A stretch of 5,440 nucleotides of DNA from Clostridiales bacterium UBA2658 (GTDB lineage Bacteria; Bacillota; Clostridia; Oscillospirales; Oscillospiraceae), in NCBI GenBank assembly GCA_002359425.1, contig DEMY01000063.1, positions 6,977 through 12,416 on the forward strand, in the 5' to 3' direction. The translations under genes were made by a program, and so were the position numbers. The notes beneath the pieces are model-generated. The model worked only from the letters and a program-made list of their open reading frames with translations. It did no database searches and was not told where the DNA came from. Shown here in pieces: positions 2,853 to 5,440 of this stretch; the stretch's first letter is position 1, and every line of letters begins with the position of its first letter.

Positions 2853-5440
2853 TTATTTTGCAACATTCTGCGCAAAGCGCATAAGAATCGCGGCGACCTG
2901 CGCGCGCTGGGCGTCGCCCTGCGGCATGAGCTTTCCGTCGTTGCCGTTTATGAGCTTTGCCCCGCAGGCCCACTGCATGGCGGGCATCGCATATTCGGAG
3001 ACGCCCGCGACGTCTGTGTAGCTGAGAAGGTTTGTGTCCTTGCCGACTGACACGTCGTATTTCTTGCTCTGCGCATAGCGGTACAGGATGACAGCCATCT
3101 GCTCGCGGCTCACATGATCGTCCGTTCCGAAGGTCGTATCATTGTAGCCGGTGACAAGCTGGTTCTGCTGTGCCCACAGAACCGCGTTCGTGTACCACTG
3201 TCCGGCCTTGACGTCCGTAAACGTGCTCGTGCCGGTGACGGCGGGCGACTTTTCCATGCGGTAGAGAACGGTCACGAGCATGGCGCGCGTCATCGCGTCG
3301 TCGGGGGCGAAGGTTGAGGCCGAGGTTCCATTAAACAGGCCGTTTTGCGCGGCGTACTGCACCGCGTCATAGTACCAAGCGCCCTCCTTAACGTCCGTGA
3401 AGCCGATGGTTTTTTCCTTCGTCACAATGAAGGTTGAAAGGTGCTTGCTGCTGACTTCGACAGTGAGCTTGCCGTTTACGGATACGCACTTGCCGCTGGT
3501 CGTTTCTTTTGTTCCGTCCGCACTCAAAATGACGACCTTGTAGCTCTGCCCCGCCGTGTAACCGCTATCGACCGGAATGCCGACCGTGAGCGCCTGCCCA
3601 CCGAAGGTAGTAACGGGGGTGTTGTTGGAGCTTACGGTAACGCTTATAATGACAGCGCCCTTCGTGTCAATGGTCTTGTCGGTAATGTCGGCCGCAGTCC
3701 CGGTCTTTACATTAATCTTTACATCGTCGCCGGAAGCCTGTTTCACAATGGAGGCCAGCGTTTCATTCGGAATGGTCACGCTTCCGCTGCCGGTTTCGAT
3801 CTTGACCGCCGCTTTTGTTCCGTCCACCACGGATTTTGCCGCGGTTTTCGGAATGGTAACGTCAATGTTTTTCGCGCTGCCGGTGTTTTTCGGCGCGATC
3901 GTAATCGTCTTTTCCCCGGATTTTTGAACCGCCTCAATGGCGCTCGTCACAGACTTTTCGGGAATGGAAACGGTAGCGGTGTTTCCGCTGACAACCGTCT
4001 CGGGTTCGATCTTGGAACCGCCGCCCGGCGTCGAACCGGAGCCGTCGTTCCATTTTTCGGAGCCTTCCTCTTTCGTATAGTCATCCGTGTAATGGAAAAC
4101 GATTGTATCCCCATCTTTCAAATACTGCTGCTTCACGCCGAGCAGCGGGTGCGTTCTGTTCAGCGTATACATCCAGCCGGAGAACTTTCCGTTGTCGAAC
4201 TCGCCAAGTTTTACGCCGCCCGGCGGCGTAATCGACTGAATATAGTTGCCGTTACAGCCGTCTTTTACATTCTCGTTCATCCATGAATAGCCGTTCGCAT
4301 TCAGTTCATTTGCAAAAACATCCATTACAGTTGCATCTTTGGATACAGTGACAGTATTCTGGGCAATCCATGTCGTCAGATTGTTCCCGGAGAGCGTATG
4401 CGCCGTTCCTCCCTCGCCGTGCAGGGCATCGCCGAGCAGCGTAAACGAAACGTTAATCGTATCCGCCGGAGTCGTCGGCTTTGCGCTTCTGACATTGAGT
4501 TCAAAAACAAAAGTATGGTTTTTGTAGGTAACTGTTACAAGCTTATATCCGACGGTATCGGTGTTATAGCCTGATACCGTCGCTTTATCGATTCCAACCG
4601 TCTCCTGCGTTCCGTCGCTGTAGGTTGCGGTGACGGTCTTTCCAGTCAGCAGGCTTGTGCCGCCGCCCTCAACGGAAATGCTGCCCATACTGAGTCCGAG
4701 GCCGTTAACCGTAACGTTGATCACATGTGTTTTTTTACCGAAGACCGGTGCAGAAGCGCCATTCACCCAATCGCCGCTGCTGTTGACCCCTGAATTGAGC
4801 GCACTCAGAAGGGTTCCATCCGTGAGAGACGAAGTCGGAATTGCCTTTGCAAGCTTGTCCGCGCCCGTGCCGGTGGGATCGTCTGCTCTGCCATATTCAC
4901 TTCCGCTCGCAGACGTATCCGGCGTGCAGACTGCAACGACTGTCCCGATGCCCTTTGTGGCACCACAGCCTTCAACATAAAAGTTATTTGATATGATGTT
5001 ATAGCGGTTCATCGACTGCATGTAGCCGATAACACCGCCGACGCTGCTCCCGGAACCGGACACAGTGCCGCTGAAATAGTTGTTTTGAATATAGCCAATT
5101 CCGTTCGGCCAGCACTCTTTGACGCCACCTTCGCCGCCGAAAATTCCGCCGACATAGTCAGAACCTGTAACCCTCCCGGTGACGTAACAGTTTTGAATGC
5201 TGACACAGGGGCTGTTCGGTGCCGATTCCACACTATAACCGGCGCCTATTATGCCGCCCGCAAAATCTCCAATGGCTGTAATGGTTCCATGGAAGGAGCT
5301 GTCCCAGATGGTGCAGTCGCCCATGGATTGCCCCTTGCTTCCTGCAAGACCTCCAACATTCCCGACGCCGTAAACATCCGCGTAACTGACACACCCGAGC
5401 ATGTTGCCATTAAGGCAGGAAATGAAAGAACCCACATTAG
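2853..5440 (-). CDS. Large secreted cell-wall-anchored protein: GLUG repeats, Big_3 Ig-like domain, DUF4430, three SLH domains (N-terminus beyond right edge)
   Basis: An uninterrupted frame of 861 complete codons enters from the right edge and ends in TAA at 2855-2853. Residues are counted from the GTG at 5435, which is an internal Val in an Asn-Val-Gly repeat, not a start. Order: GLUG-type repeats (1-155; NVGGLAG, AGGIIG, VGGIFG, VGGVIG); a bacterial Ig-like Big_3 domain (about 238-316; TGKTVTATYSDGT, VSGYNTDTVGYKLVTVTY); a DUF4430 domain, related to the cobalamin-carrier C-terminal fold (about 326-452; SGWMYTLN, YLKDGDTIVFHY); a Gly/Ser linker (455-475); a beta-rich repeat region (485-675); and three SLH domains (678-731, 738-790, 805-858). 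SLH domains bind pyruvylated secondary cell-wall polymer, so the protein sits on the surface with its N-terminus outward. The signal peptide and start are outside the window. GLUG, Ig-like and DUF4430 modules suggest adhesion or ligand binding; no catalytic domain is visible. The actual ligand is unknown. Confidence 0.93.
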   Translation of the reverse strand, partial: NVGSFISCLNGNMLGCVSYADVYGVGNVGGLAGSKGQSMGDCTIWDSSFHGTITAIGDFAGGIIGAGYSVESAPNSPCVSIQNCYVTGRVTGSDYVGGIFGGEGGVKECWPNGIGYIQNNYFSGTVSGSGSSVGGVIGYMQSMNRYNIISNNFYVEGCGATKGIGTVVAVCTPDTSASGSEYGRADDPTGTGADKLAKAIPTSSLTDGTLLSALNSGVNSSGDWVNGASAPVFGKKTHVINVTVNGLGLSMGSISVEGGGTSLLTGKTVTATYSDGTQETVGIDKATVSGYNTDTVGYKLVTVTYKNHTFVFELNVRSAKPTTPADTINVSFTLLGDALHGEGGTAHTLSGNNLTTWIAQNTVTVSKDATVMDVFANELNANGYSWMNENVKDGCNGNYIQSITPPGGVKLGEFDNGKFSGWMYTLNRTHPLLGVKQQYLKDGDTIVFHYTDDYTKEEGSEKWNDGSGSTPGGGSKIEPETVVSGNTATVSIPEKSVTSAIEAVQKSGEKTITIAPKNTGSAKNIDVTIPKTAAKSVVDGTKAAVKIETGSGSVTIPNETLASIVKQASGDDVKINVKTGTAADITDKTIDTKGAVIISVTVSSNNTPVTTFGGQALTVGIPVDSGYTAGQSYKVVILSADGTKETTSGKCVSVNGKLTVEVSSKHLSTFIVTKEKTIGFTDVKEGAWYYDAVQYAAQNGLFNGTSASTFAPDDAMTRAMLVTVLYRMEKSPAVTGTSTFTDVKAGQWYTNAVLWAQQNQLVTGYNDTTFGTDDHVSREQMAVILYRYAQSKKYDVSVGKDTNLLSYTDVAGVSEYAMPAMQWACGAKLINGNDGKLMPQGDAQRAQVAAILMRFAQNVAK
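2862..3404 (-). repeat. Three tandem S-layer homology (SLH) domains
   Basis: Three copies of the SLH pattern: FTDVKEGAWYYDAVQYA with TRAMLVTVLYRM; FTDVKAGQWYTNAVLWA with SREQMAVILYRY; YTDVAGVSEYAMPAMQWA with QRAQVAAILMRF. Each has the opening aromatic-TDV and the closing helix ending in LYR or LMR. The classic TRAE binding motif reads TRAM, SREQ and QRAQ, so its Glu is replaced in all three. The third copy is the most divergent and has lost the Trp-Tyr pair after the TDV. Confidence 0.93.
3699..3977 (-). repeat. Degenerate protein repeats of the form V(T/S)IP-helix-strand
   Basis: Three units begin ATVSIPEKSVTSAIEAVQ (487-504), DVTIPKTAAKSVVDGTK (525-541) and VTIPNETLASIVKQ (553-566). Each continues into a Val/Ile/Thr-rich strand such as EKTITIAP, AAVKIETG or DVKINVKTG. 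They lie between the Gly/Ser linker and the SLH domains. I do not recognise a named Pfam family with confidence; similar stalks occur in clostridial SLH proteins. Confidence 0.6.
4956..5440 (-). repeat. GLUG-type repeat array (incomplete at the window edge)
   Basis: The visible N-terminal part repeats a unit of about 35 residues: a short strand, often ending NCY-VTG-V or NYFSGTVSG, then a turn of the form VGG-aliphatic-G. The turn is seen at residues 27-32, 59-64, 95-100 and 132-137, with a degenerate NVGS at the very edge. This matches the GLUG motif of secreted bacterial proteins, predicted to form a beta-solenoid. More copies are probably beyond the right edge. Confidence 0.8.

Noticed and set aside
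3441..4286. Long open frame on the plus strand opposite the surface-protein gene (281 codons)
   Set aside because: It lies wholly antisense to a well-supported domain-rich gene, shows no family motif and has Arg/Gly/Asn-rich shadow composition.
5433..5435. GTG at 5435 as the start of the surface protein
   Set aside because: The frame continues to the window edge, the codon falls within a GLUG-like Asn-Val-Gly turn, and no signal peptide follows.

Overview
The window looks like chromosomal DNA of an anaerobic Bacillota bacterium, most likely a clostridium of the Oscillospiraceae type. This is inferred from three things: a YlmH-family S4 protein, a two-domain Rossmann/DUF2520 reductase directly upstream of panB, and a large wall-anchored protein with GLUG repeats, a bacterial Ig-like domain, a DUF4430 domain and three C-terminal SLH domains. 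Coding DNA is moderately GC-rich and the intergenic DNA is clearly AT-rich. No sequence search was possible, so the taxonomic call is a judgement.

All four recognisable genes are on the minus strand, so transcription reads from right to left. From right to left: (1) 5440-2853, the C-terminal 861 complete codons of a large secreted surface protein whose N-terminus lies beyond the right edge; (2) 2852-2565, an AT-rich gap with two candidate hairpin/T-run structures; (3) a near-consensus sigma-A promoter at 2564-2536, framed by a 10-bp inverted repeat, driving (4) ylmH, 2510-1764, which starts at TTG; (5) 1763-1370, a 394-bp gap with a plus-strand-oriented hairpin/T5 at the ylmH stop codon, a good minus-strand promoter (1675-1647) with an inverted repeat in its spacer, and a leader of about 270 nt; (6) a PanG-like ketopantoate reductase candidate, 1369-413; (7) the first 164 codons of panB, 492-1, overlapping the previous gene by 80 bp and running off the left edge.

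Genes 6 and 7 form a pantothenate (vitamin B5/CoA) operon. PanB adds a hydroxymethyl group to alpha-ketoisovalerate to give ketopantoate. The upstream reductase is the obvious candidate to reduce that to pantoate; panC and panD would be expected to the left, outside the window. YlmH is an RNA-binding translation factor with its own promoter. The surface protein appears to be an independent unit. There is no RNA gene, CRISPR array, transposase or prophage signature. The most notable points are the palindrome embracing the ylmH promoter, the long PanG/PanB reading-frame overlap, the long pan leader, and the domain combination of the surface protein.
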